A stretch of 22,426 nt of DNA, taken from the NCBI GenBank assembly GCA_024278215.1, contig JAJRTR010000096.1, forward strand, positions 1 through 22,426. The letters are read 5' to 3'. The notes beneath the pieces were generated by a model, which did not search any database, was not told where the DNA came from, and saw only the letters and a program-made list of their open reading frames with translations. Made by a program: the position numbers and the translations under genes. Positions 5,661-14,284 of the stretch are shown in pieces. Each line of letters begins with the position of its first letter. Positions within the stretch are counted from its first letter, which is position 1. This stretch comes from a bacterium. GTDB taxonomy: Bacteria; UBP15; UBA6099; JAJRTR01.

Positions 5661-8093
5661 ATGATGAATGAGGGCAACGAGATAAACGAACACAAAGCCG
5701 TTCCGCGGGAGCAGACGCATGGGCCGGCCCGGCTGATCCATATCATGATCCCGGTCTTCTGTTTTCTCGTCACCACGGTCTTCCTTGCGAGCGCACTGAA
5801 CCCGTTCCTGCCGGTGAAAACATTTCTGCTTCAATTGACAGTTGTGGGAGGCCTGCTGGTGTGGGCCTACGAAGCCCTGCTCGAGGGGCGGCTCAGGGTC
5901 GTCAGGACTCCGGTTGATATTTTTTTAATCATTTTCCTTCTGTGGATCGGCATCACAGGCCTCTATGCGGCGAACCGTCCGCTGTGGCTCGAACAGTTGA
6001 CACTGCAATTGTGCGGAGCGGCGCTTTTCTATTTCATCGTTTTCTATTTTCGAGACAGTCTTGCTGTCGAAAAACTGATTTTCTATATGCTGATACCAGT
6101 TTTCGTAGTGGGCGCACTCGCGATATTTGATCTTAAAGCAATGAGTTTTTTTCCATGGGATTTGCTGCTTGTCAACAATCATTACTCGGTTTTTAAGTTG
6201 CTTGGAGTAGACGGTACGGTGCCTGGCACATGGGACGGCAACTTCGACGGGCGCGTATCGGCGAGTTTCGGCAACCCGGTGTATCTGGCGGGGTGGGTTG
6301 TGCTGATGCTGCCCGCGGCCTGGTCTGTCTACAAATCTTCGGAGTCACCGGTGCGAAGGACCGTATCACTCGCCGCGGTTGTGGTTCTCCTTTTCCTGCT
6401 TATCGTTACATTCACGAGAAGCGCATGGGGCAGCGCACTGATTTCGCTGGCTGTGTACAGGCTGTTGACGAGACGCCGCCGCCACAGCCGTTGCGCCGAA
6501 CCGTCGCGCCAGCTCGGCACTGTTGTAATTGTGATCGCACTCATTTTCTTTGCGCTGATGTTTGCGAAGAAAGGTGTGTTTAATCCCAACTTCTCGATCG
6601 CCGGGAGACTGTCGAGTATCGTGAAGACGGGCGACGAAAGCCAGTTGCAGCGTGCACTGATATGGAAAACCACCTGGGAAACGATAAAAGACAATCCGCT
6701 CAAGGGCGTGGGGCTGGGCAACTACCAGGTGTTTCACCCATGGTACCAGACACAATTCTTCAAAGACGGATTCTGGCGCGAATATGTAAGTTTTCCGGAG
6801 CGGGTGCATAACGAGTACATGGAATTGACCGCCGAAACAGGCGTGCCGGGACTGATCCTGTACATCGCATTAATAGCCGCGATTATCCGAACAGGGTTTA
6901 AAGCACTGTCGAGCGAAGGCCGCCGGGGCGAACTTGCTACCGGCATACTTTCCGGTTTTGTGGCGCTTCTGCTGTACGCGCTGTTCCAGTTTCCGATGCA
7001 CATTGTGCCGGTTCACAGCTATTTCTGGATAATGGCCGGTGCGCTGGTTGTGCTGGGGCATGGCGACAGTCTTTGCCCATCCTTAATCGTCATAAGAACT
7101 CCGGGTCGCAGCCGCGAAAAAGTCATTGCTATGGTTACATTCACTGTGATGTTCCTTCTCTGCGCATGGAGCCTCTTTACACCGACCCTGGGTCATATTT
7201 CCTTTTTCAGGGGAATAAGAGCTGAAAATACGGATGATATAAATAGGGCGGCGCGCCTTATGGAAAACGGCATCGCGTCCAACCCCGGCAGCAGGGAGAT
7301 GTATATCAGGTATGGCGCAAAACTGAACGCGTTCGCCGACAGTACGCAGGGAACCTGGGAACGCAAAATGTTGTTGGAGAAAGCAAGGAACATGTCTATT
7401 CAGGGAATGAAATATCATCCCTACGAAGAGAGACTGTACCTGAACGCCGGTGCGGCGTCGATATCGCTGGGAGAACCTGAAAAAGCCAGGCTGATGCTTG
7501 AATATGCAACCGTTTTGAATCCATCGGACCCGGTTGCTATTTACAATCTGGGGATTGCCTATTACATGATGTCAATGTATAATAACGCGAAATATATATA
7601 TGGTAAAAGCATTGAAACGGGAACCGTAGTGCCGGGCGCGTACCTGAATCTGGGACGTGTCCACAGCGCGTTGGGGGAACACAAAGAGGCACTCGAAGCA
7701 TATCGCAAAGCATTAGAAGAACAGGGCGTTTCCGGGGATGTCTACTACAGTATGGGGCTGTCCTACTCGGCAATGGGCAACAGAGAAGAAGCTGTCTCCT
7801 GCTACAGAAAAGCACTTGCCGCCGATCCTGACAACATGGACGCTCTTGGTAATCTTGGCATTGAGAAACTGGAATCGGGCGATTACGACGGGGCTTTGCG
7901 CGACCTCGGAAAGGTGCTCGGCTCGCGACCTGATTCCGGTATTGCTATGTACCACATCGGACGAGCATACTACCGTATGGGGAATATGAACGCGGCGGAA
8001 ACCTGGCTGAAAAACGCGGCGGTTGAACTGCCCGGACATGAAGGAATAAATAAGTTGCTGAACAGTATCGTAAGAAAGGGAATAAGTGAATGA
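5661..8093 (+). CDS. O-antigen ligase/oligosaccharyltransferase-type membrane protein with C-terminal TPR repeats
   Basis: From the ATG at 5661 (GGAG at 5648-5651) the product is 810 aa; an upstream ATG at 5568 adds 31 residues but has no ribosome site. The first 510 or so residues hold about ten to twelve hydrophobic membrane segments, with FTRSAWGS (about 251-258) and a large extracytoplasmic loop carrying RVHNEYMELTAETGVPGLI (about 381-399). These are the hallmark Arg and His positions of the Wzy_C family, which includes WaaL ligases, Wzy polymerases and PglL/PilO-type protein O-oligosaccharyltransferases. Residues about 520-800 form TPR repeats (YLNAGAASISLGEPEKARLM, YLNLGRVHSALGEHKEALEA, YYSMGLSYSAMGNREEAVSC). 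TPR-tailed members may act on protein acceptors. Which reaction it performs is undecided. It overlaps the secretin gene by 4 nt (ATGA). Confidence 0.8.
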   Translation: MMNEGNEINEHKAVPREQTHGPARLIHIMIPVFCFLVTTVFLASALNPFLPVKTFLLQLTVVGGLLVWAYEALLEGRLRVVRTPVDIFLIIFLLWIGITGLYAANRPLWLEQLTLQLCGAALFYFIVFYFRDSLAVEKLIFYMLIPVFVVGALAIFDLKAMSFFPWDLLLVNNHYSVFKLLGVDGTVPGTWDGNFDGRVSASFGNPVYLAGWVVLMLPAAWSVYKSSESPVRRTVSLAAVVVLLFLLIVTFTRSAWGSALISLAVYRLLTRRRRHSRCAEPSRQLGTVVIVIALIFFALMFAKKGVFNPNFSIAGRLSSIVKTGDESQLQRALIWKTTWETIKDNPLKGVGLGNYQVFHPWYQTQFFKDGFWREYVSFPERVHNEYMELTAETGVPGLILYIALIAAIIRTGFKALSSEGRRGELATGILSGFVALLLYALFQFPMHIVPVHSYFWIMAGALVVLGHGDSLCPSLIVIRTPGRSREKVIAMVTFTVMFLLCAWSLFTPTLGHISFFRGIRAENTDDINRAARLMENGIASNPGSREMYIRYGAKLNAFADSTQGTWERKMLLEKARNMSIQGMKYHPYEERLYLNAGAASISLGEPEKARLMLEYATVLNPSDPVAIYNLGIAYYMMSMYNNAKYIYGKSIETGTVVPGAYLNLGRVHSALGEHKEALEAYRKALEEQGVSGDVYYSMGLSYSAMGNREEAVSCYRKALAADPDNMDALGNLGIEKLESGDYDGALRDLGKVLGSRPDSGIAMYHIGRAYYRMGNMNAAETWLKNAAVELPGHEGINKLLNSIVRKGISE

Positions 8094-9481
8094 GAAGTAA
8101 AAATCTCTTTCCGGCATTTTTATTTTTGTTGCTTGTGCTTCTATTTAACTTCGGGATTCGTGCGGCACAGGCTTCCGATATAAATTATGACCAGAAAATA
8201 ACGCTTAATTTAAAAAACGCCGAAATAACGGACGTATTCAGACTGATTGCCGAACAGAACGATCTGAACATAGTTGTATCCCCGTCCATAAAGGGGCGAA
8301 TCAGCCTCAGACTTTCAGATGTAACACTCCGGGAAGCTATCGATGTAATACTTGATGCTGTCGGCGCAAGGATAGAAGAAACCGAAAATATCATGCACAT
8401 TTACTCCATCGGCGAACGCGACGCGCTGGACACCAAAAAGGGCCAGATGGTCACCGAGATTTTCACGGTAAACTATATAAAAGTATCCACGCTTCTTTCA
8501 ATCATACAGGATTTCCTCAGCATCGAAGGCAAAGCAAAGTCCTACAAGCGGGCGAAAGGCAGCAACCCGCCTATGATTATTGTTCAGGATTACCCTGAAA
8601 AAGTCGAAGCGGTAAGAAAACTGTACGAAAAACTCGACACGGAAACACGGCAGGTAATGATCGACACGAAAATCATAGAAACCGGTTTCCAGAATGTTGA
8701 CTTGAAGGGAGTCGACTGGACAATCGGCGCGTCATTCCAGGGGTCACCTGTAGGGATAGACACGAAATATGGAGGTGCCTCCGGGAAAATCGACTACGGA
8801 ACCCTCAGCTTCAGCGCATTCAATGCGGTGTACCAGAGATTGATGGAAGACAACAGCACAAATGTTCTTTCCGACGCAAAGCTGGCAGTCCTCGACGGCG
8901 AGAACTCCCACATTCATGTTGGCGATACAATACCTGTAGGGCTCAACACAATAAGCTCCGGCGCAGGCGGTACGGTGAACTACGGAACCACAAATATACA
9001 GAAATGGGAGATCGGAGTTACCGTCGATGTGACACCCACAGTGATCGACAACAACCTCATAAGGATGAAAATCCAACCGGAAGTCAGCAGTTTGCAAGGG
9101 TATAACAACACAGGCCAGAATCAGGACAACTACAATAACAACACCACCAACAATTCAAATGCTCCTATCACCTCGTCGCGTTATGTCGACACCCAGATTA
9201 TCATCCGGTCGGGCGAAACAATCGTCATCGGCGGCCTCGTCCAGGATTCCGTGTCGACACGCGAAAGGAAAGTTCCGGTTCTCGCCGAGTTACCGCTGAT
9301 AGGCAGCGTTTTCAGAAGAAAAGATGTTCAGAAGAGAAAAACGAACATGATCATATTCATAACCGGCAGGATTATCGCGCTCAAGGGCGATGCCTATACC
9401 CGGCCTGAAGACACACAATACAAGCCCGCTGCCGGCGAGAACGACAGGGAGGCTCTGGATAAATTCCTCGAATACAAATGA
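8090..9481 (+). CDS. Short secretin (PilQ/GspD superfamily outer-membrane channel)
   Basis: The 463-aa protein starts with a signal peptide (about 1-28). It then has an STN/secretin N-terminal domain (about 36-108: NLKNAEITDVFRLIAEQNDL, then NIVVS), an N1/NolW-like domain (about 122-185: FTVNYIKVSTLLSIIQDFL) and a C-terminal secretin domain (about 187-430). The signature VPVLAELPLIGSVFRRKDVQ (395-414), followed by NMIIFITGRII, is the classic secretin end. Secretins form 12-15-mer gated channels for type II/III secretion or type IV pili. An Asn-rich loop (about 339-356) lies inside the barrel domain. It lacks AMIN domains and pilMNOP or gsp neighbours, so the system it serves is unknown. ATGA overlaps on both sides show tight coupling with the ligase-like gene and the lysine-rich gene. 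Confidence 0.9.
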   Translation: MRSKNLFPAFLFLLLVLLFNFGIRAAQASDINYDQKITLNLKNAEITDVFRLIAEQNDLNIVVSPSIKGRISLRLSDVTLREAIDVILDAVGARIEETENIMHIYSIGERDALDTKKGQMVTEIFTVNYIKVSTLLSIIQDFLSIEGKAKSYKRAKGSNPPMIIVQDYPEKVEAVRKLYEKLDTETRQVMIDTKIIETGFQNVDLKGVDWTIGASFQGSPVGIDTKYGGASGKIDYGTLSFSAFNAVYQRLMEDNSTNVLSDAKLAVLDGENSHIHVGDTIPVGLNTISSGAGGTVNYGTTNIQKWEIGVTVDVTPTVIDNNLIRMKIQPEVSSLQGYNNTGQNQDNYNNNTTNNSNAPITSSRYVDTQIIIRSGETIVIGGLVQDSVSTRERKVPVLAELPLIGSVFRRKDVQKRKTNMIIFITGRIIALKGDAYTRPEDTQYKPAAGENDREALDKFLEYK

Positions 9482-11832
9482 TGATATCTAAATTTGCAAA
9501 AACAGTTTTCTTATTACTTTCCTTCCTGATTTTCATTGCCTCCGCGACACCTGCCGCCCCCGCATCCATAGATATTGTTTCCGCTTGGGACAAATACTAC
9601 GGCCTTGTATATTCGGGAGTACCGGACGGGCTGAAAGAAGGCCAGGTATATGAAGTATGGCGCAATGGAGAGAAAATCGGCACATTCAAATTTATGCAAG
9701 TTGATCAGTCGTTCTCCAAAGGACAGTTTTTCCCTGACAGCGATCAGCTCATACTAAAGAAGAAGGATAAATTACAACTTGTCGCGGAAGGTCTTAACCC
9801 GCCGCTGAAAAAAACTGAAGAAAAAAAGAAGGAAAAGACCGAACCACAGAAAACGGTTTCACCAAAAACAACCTCAACCGAGGGGAAAGAACAAAAAGCG
9901 AAAAACAGGAAGATCAGGAAATCTCCCAAAAAAGCGGTCCGTGTCAAAAAGAAAAAGCACAGCGCAACGAAAAAACAGACTGTGCCGCCGTCGGCTGAAA
10001 AGCCGGAAAAGAAACAACTTGAAGAAAAAGAATCATTTTCACTTGTCAGGGAGCAGGATATAATAAAAAAGGATAAAGAGAAAAAAGCGAATGAATCAAG
10101 CCGCTATTCGAGCAGGATACTGACATACAGTGATACCGATTCGGATGACGACAAGAAGTTGAATAAGGAATCAACCGCAAAAGAAGTAACGGATTCGAAA
10201 AAGAAAACAAGCAGGTTCGGACATATTATTATCGAGAAAACGTCTGAAAGAGCTATAGAAGCACCGCCCGAGAAAACGACGGCGGCAAAACCTGAAAAAC
10301 AGAATGTCTCAAAACATAAAGTTGCTAAAAGGAATCCGTCGTCAAGAAAAACACCTGCCGGAAAACGTCATAAGAAACAGACCTCGCCGGAAATGGCGGA
10401 AGCGGCCGTATCTGAAAAAAAGACGCAGGAAGAAAAAACGAGCAAGCCCGTGGAGAAAAAGCGCACAGATCGTGTTGCGAAAACGCAATATAAGCAGCCG
10501 GCACGGAAAAAGCATGAAACGGCCAATACTGAAAATAAATCCAAAAAAGCAAAACTCAAAGTCGCAAAGAAAATATCCGGGCCTGTAAAAAGCAAACCTG
10601 TAAAAGCTAATAAAGATGGTTATGATGTGAATGAGGCAATGACCGTCAGTCAGCACCTGAACGCCGGCGACAGGCTGATGGCCGAAAACAAATATCAACA
10701 GGCTTTAAAGCATTATCTCGCGGTTATTGCTGAAGAGCCGGGAAACGAAATCGCGAAAAAGAAAATCGTTCTGGCAATGCGTAGCATGGATATACTGTCC
10801 CCTGACAAAAAAGAGACCTCCAATTCGAGAAAAACATCGAACAGGTTCGGGCACATAACTATTGAAAAAGTTTCTGAAACCGGCAATGAGCAGTTGCCTG
10901 AAGAAAAAACTGAAAGGCTGGTGAAAAAAGAAAAGACTGCTCGAAAAGTTACAGTTGCAAAAAAACCGGCGAAAAAGAAGGCCGCACGTGCAGCGAAAAA
11001 AGAAACTGCACACGAGGGATCGAAGGCGAGTAAAAAGAAAATAGAAAAAAAGAAGTTCGCTGAAAAGACCGTCGTCTCCGCCGGAACCGAAGAAAAGATA
11101 AAGAATAATAACACAGCGAAACGGGTGAAGAAAAAGAAGAAAGCTGTCCGCGCGGCGAAAAAGAACCGCAAAAAGGGGAAAGCAAAGTCCGGAGACAACG
11201 CAAGGAAACAACAGGTGGCAAAGAAGAAGTCTGAACCTGAAAAGAGTGAACCTGTAAAGATAAAAGGCAGCTATGATGAAGAAGTTTTCATGACCATAAA
11301 TCGGCATCTGGAAGCCGGAAACAGCTATATGGTCGAGCGAAAATATCCTGAGGCATTGAAACATTATTCGGCTGTGATTGCGATGGACCCGGAAAATGTT
11401 ATTGCAAGAAAAAATATGGTTCTGGCAATGAGGAAACTTGATATACTGCCGGCTGACGCGGCAGCTACTTATGATGAATGGAAAGAGCATCAGTATAAAA
11501 AGGATATGGGGAAGAATTTCAACAAGGAATATCCCGCAGTCGAACAGGTAATGGATGTCTCTCAGATGGAGAATAATTACGGCGTATTCATGGTTGGGCA
11601 GGGCAAGTACGAGGAAGGCATATTATGGCTCACGAAAGCAATAAACGGAAATTCTCAAGTTGCGGAATATTATCGCAACCGGTCTGTAGGCTATTTCTAT
11701 AATGGTGAGCTGTACAAAGCCGTGGACGATGCGAAAAAAGCGCTTGATCTTGGAGACAGCAAGGCCAGAAACTTGCTGCTGACCATACGTGACCGAATCA
11801 TCGCAAAAGGCCTCGAAGCACAGAACCGATAA
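9478..11832 (+). CDS. Secreted lysine-rich protein with SH3-like N-terminus and duplicated RFGHI-TPR modules
   Basis: The 784-aa protein has a signal peptide (about 1-29, ending PAAPAS). An all-beta SH3-like domain follows (about 31-103), reminiscent of the FlgT C-terminal fold. Two tandem modules come next, each a short RFGHI(I/T)IEK(T/V)SE motif (246-256 and 456-466), a long Lys/Ala/Glu-rich low-complexity linker, and a TPR-like unit (382-440 and 599-657). The two TPR units align: HLNAGDRLMAENKYQQALKH with HLEAGNSYMVERKYPEALKH, and IVLAMRSMDIL with MVLAMRKLDIL. Two or three further TPR-like helices close the protein (690-775). The linkers resemble histone H1 tails and would bind polyanions such as acidic polysaccharide, LPS or peptidoglycan-linked polymers. 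I do not recognise the whole protein. Its place between the secretin and HtrA suggests a periplasmic or surface role with the secretin. Confidence 0.75.
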   Translation: MMISKFAKTVFLLLSFLIFIASATPAAPASIDIVSAWDKYYGLVYSGVPDGLKEGQVYEVWRNGEKIGTFKFMQVDQSFSKGQFFPDSDQLILKKKDKLQLVAEGLNPPLKKTEEKKKEKTEPQKTVSPKTTSTEGKEQKAKNRKIRKSPKKAVRVKKKKHSATKKQTVPPSAEKPEKKQLEEKESFSLVREQDIIKKDKEKKANESSRYSSRILTYSDTDSDDDKKLNKESTAKEVTDSKKKTSRFGHIIIEKTSERAIEAPPEKTTAAKPEKQNVSKHKVAKRNPSSRKTPAGKRHKKQTSPEMAEAAVSEKKTQEEKTSKPVEKKRTDRVAKTQYKQPARKKHETANTENKSKKAKLKVAKKISGPVKSKPVKANKDGYDVNEAMTVSQHLNAGDRLMAENKYQQALKHYLAVIAEEPGNEIAKKKIVLAMRSMDILSPDKKETSNSRKTSNRFGHITIEKVSETGNEQLPEEKTERLVKKEKTARKVTVAKKPAKKKAARAAKKETAHEGSKASKKKIEKKKFAEKTVVSAGTEEKIKNNNTAKRVKKKKKAVRAAKKNRKKGKAKSGDNARKQQVAKKKSEPEKSEPVKIKGSYDEEVFMTINRHLEAGNSYMVERKYPEALKHYSAVIAMDPENVIARKNMVLAMRKLDILPADAAATYDEWKEHQYKKDMGKNFNKEYPAVEQVMDVSQMENNYGVFMVGQGKYEEGILWLTKAINGNSQVAEYYRNRSVGYFYNGELYKAVDDAKKALDLGDSKARNLLLTIRDRIIAKGLEAQNR

Positions 11833-11836
11833 ATTT

Positions 11837-13333
11837 ATGACAAAACCACACAACATTATACGAATGTTCATCGTATGCTTGATTTTCCTGGGCACTGGAA
11901 TAATAGTCGGCGTCTACCTGAGTTCGGACCACCGCGGCGCATTTTCAAAGTCTGACGGCGGCGATGCGGAGATACAGATTGCAGGCGAGCGGGCCTTTGC
12001 ATCGGAATCCGCCGACAGAGAACCCGACGATTCCGTATCTTTACGCCGCACCCCGGTCGTCCGGGCTGTAGAAGAAGTGGGACCGGCAGTCGTGAACATC
12101 AGTACAGAAAAGATTGTCACACGTCATGTAAACCCTTTCGGCGGATTCAGCAATAGTTTCTCTAACGATCTGTTCGACCGGTTCTTCGATAGATATTACA
12201 CCAGGAATTACAAGCAGCAAACTCTCGGTTCCGGGGTAATTATCGATCCGCGCGGCTACATTCTCACAAACGACCATGTGATACTTCGCGCATCCGAGGT
12301 GACGGTAACACTTCCGGGCGACGAGGAATATGACGCGAAGATCATAGGTGCAGACCCGAGGTTCGACCTTGCCATACTGAAGATCGAAGCGGGCGAGGAA
12401 CTGCCCGCGGCCAGCACAGGCGACTCCGACAGTCTCATGATCGGTGAAACGGTTATTGCAATCGGCAATCCTTTCGGCCTCAGCCATACTGTCACTACCG
12501 GTGTGCTCAGCGCCGTGAACAGAACTATAAAAACACAGGAAGGTAAAATATTCAACGACTTCATACAGACCGACGCTTCCATTAACCCGGGAAACAGCGG
12601 CGGGCCTCTCGTAATCCTCACCGGCGAAGTAATAGGTATAAATACCATTATTTATGAAAATGCCGAGGGCATAGGCTTTTCTATCCCGATAAACAGGGCG
12701 ATGCGTGCCGTGAGCGAGCTCATACAGTTCGGAGAAATCAAGAAAACATGGACCGGACTTCGAGTGCAGGAAATGAATAGGGCACTGGCTCGTCAATTCG
12801 GATTGTCGAAAGTTCAGGGCGCGCTGGTTTCGCATGTTATAAGCGGCAGTCCCGCCGCTCGCGCGGGAATCCGCGAAGGTGATGTCATTCTTGAGGTTAA
12901 TGGAAAGAACCTGAAATCGGCTGATGAATTCATGGAAAAAACAGGAGCGTCGATAGCAGGCGAAACCATAGATATATTACTGCTGCGCGATGGTAACGAC
13001 AAAAACATATCACTCAGGATGGAAGCCCTGCCCATCGACCGCGCCGAAGAACTCGGCCGCGAACGGTTCGGTGTGAAAGTCGACTCCATTACACGCACAT
13101 ATATCCGCCGCTACAATCTGCGCACCGACCGCGGTGTCATCGTCCTGAAAGTCGACAGCGGCAGCCCGGCAGACGAGATCGGCATCACCACCGGTGACGT
13201 CATAAGAAAAATCGGTGTGCGTGAAATTGTCGGCATCGACGACTACAGAGAAACCGCTGTGCAGGCCGCCGAGCGCGAGTCTGTTTTCATGGTCGTCCAG
13301 CGCGGCTCCTACCTCTACAACATCAGACTCTGA
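11837..13333 (+). CDS. DegP/DegQ-type (HtrA) periplasmic serine endoprotease
   Basis: From the ATG at 11837 (498 aa) an N-terminal hydrophobic segment (about 9-28) acts as signal or anchor. A trypsin-like protease domain follows, with the catalytic triad His147 (LTNDHVI), Asp177 (FDLAIL) and Ser254 (NPGNSGGPL). Two PDZ domains come next: WTGLRVQEMN...GALVSHVISG and FGVKVDSITR...GVIVLKVDSG. HtrA proteases degrade or refold damaged envelope proteins. The gene begins 4 nt after the lysine-rich gene, with no promoter in between, so it is the last gene of the envelope operon. A GTG at 11789 would extend it by 16 residues into the upstream gene, but those residues precede the hydrophobic segment and have no ribosome site. 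Confidence 0.92.
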   Translation: MTKPHNIIRMFIVCLIFLGTGIIVGVYLSSDHRGAFSKSDGGDAEIQIAGERAFASESADREPDDSVSLRRTPVVRAVEEVGPAVVNISTEKIVTRHVNPFGGFSNSFSNDLFDRFFDRYYTRNYKQQTLGSGVIIDPRGYILTNDHVILRASEVTVTLPGDEEYDAKIIGADPRFDLAILKIEAGEELPAASTGDSDSLMIGETVIAIGNPFGLSHTVTTGVLSAVNRTIKTQEGKIFNDFIQTDASINPGNSGGPLVILTGEVIGINTIIYENAEGIGFSIPINRAMRAVSELIQFGEIKKTWTGLRVQEMNRALARQFGLSKVQGALVSHVISGSPAARAGIREGDVILEVNGKNLKSADEFMEKTGASIAGETIDILLLRDGNDKNISLRMEALPIDRAEELGRERFGVKVDSITRTYIRRYNLRTDRGVIVLKVDSGSPADEIGITTGDVIRKIGVREIVGIDDYRETAVQAAERESVFMVVQRGSYLYNIRL

Positions 13334-13372
13334 CCTAATTTCTCTCATCCGCGCTCAGCGTACCCGGTAAAA

Positions 13373-14137
13373 CTACATTCTTGCGCCGCCGTCTATCGTT
13401 ATTGTCTGCCCGGTGATGAATTTCGACTGGTCGGACGCAAAGAACAGTACTGCATCCGCGACTTCATCAGCATCCGCTATGCGCCCCATCGGCGTAACTT
13501 TCGTGACTTCGTTCAGTATTACATCGCTGCTCCAGAGCGCTTAGCTGAACTTTGTTTTTACGACACCCGGACAAACGGCGTTCGCGCGCACTCCGGCCGA
13601 ACCCCATTCGTTGGCGAGCACCTTTGTAAGCATGATCAGAGCCGATTTGCTCACGGAATAAAGCCCCATACCCATGGCGGGTGCAAGTCCGGCTGTCGAG
13701 GCGACATTGATAATGCTGCCTTTGCCTTCTTTCAGCATAAGTTTTCCGAGTTCCAGACATAAAAGATACGGACCTTTAAGATTTGTGGCGATAATCTTTT
13801 CCAGCGCCCATTCCTCGGAGTTCAGGATCGGCCCGAAAATCGGGTTTGTCGCCGCGTTATTAACGAGTACATCCACGAATCCCCATTTATCGACAACCTG
13901 CCCGACGAATTCCTTTATCTGATCCGTTTTCCCGACGTGGCACTGGACCACGAGCGCTTCACGCCCCTTATCCCTGATCTCGGCTGCCACTTCATCGAGT
14001 GTTTCCGTGTGCCTGCTGCAAATCGCAATGTCCGCGCCGGCTTCCGCCAGTGTGAGCGCGATTGCCTTTCCGATGCCGCGGCTCGCTCCGGTTACGACCG
14101 CCTTCTTCCCTTCCAGATTGTATCGCGTGTATGCCAT
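13373..14137 (-). pseudogene. Short-chain dehydrogenase/reductase interrupted by one in-frame stop codon
   Basis: The frame begins at the ATG at 14135-14137 (GGGGGT ribosome site). It encodes a classical SDR: TGASRGIG (16-23), NNA (93-95), catalytic Ser147, Tyr160 and Lys164 (YSVSK) and CPGVVKTKFS. A TAA at 13541-13543 (codon 199) then stops it. Beyond the stop the same frame continues for 55 codons with a perfect SDR ending ([20 protein letters not shown], then [11 protein letters not shown]) to TAG at 13373-13375. Relatives usually have Glu at the stop position, so GAA to TAA is the simplest change. The 198-aa product would keep the catalytic residues but lose the last helix and strand used in folding and oligomer contacts. 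It is either a fresh pseudogene or a sequencing or assembly error. Substrate unknown; the 3-oxoacyl-ACP or alcohol type is possible. Confidence 0.85.
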
Positions 14138-14162
14138 TAGATTACCCCCAAAAGATGATTGC

Positions 14163-14228
14163 CTGTAACACTTTAGTAGCCATCTGAATTAAAGCCGTGG
14201 AATTCTTCACCTGGCTAAAGTGTTACAG
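14163..14228. repeat. Short inverted-repeat element upstream of the SDR gene
   Basis: The left arm begins CTGTAACACTTTAG at 14163 and reaches GCCA at 14182. The right arm, TGGCTAAAGTGTTACAG (14212-14228), is its reverse complement except for a 3-nt TAG insertion in the left arm. About 29 nt lie between the arms. The whole 66-bp unit looks like a solo IS-end pair or tiny MITE, or a large operator. It sits 25 bp before the SDR start codon. Confidence 0.45.
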
Positions 14229-14284
14229 TTCCCTATATATTATACTAAACCTGTGTGTTTTTGAATCGAAAAGGACTCTCCGAT

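Noticed and set aside
10705-11490. Phe-rich minus-strand frames opposite the lysine-rich gene
   Set aside because: Phe runs are simply the antisense of AAA/AAG lysine codons. Not membrane proteins.
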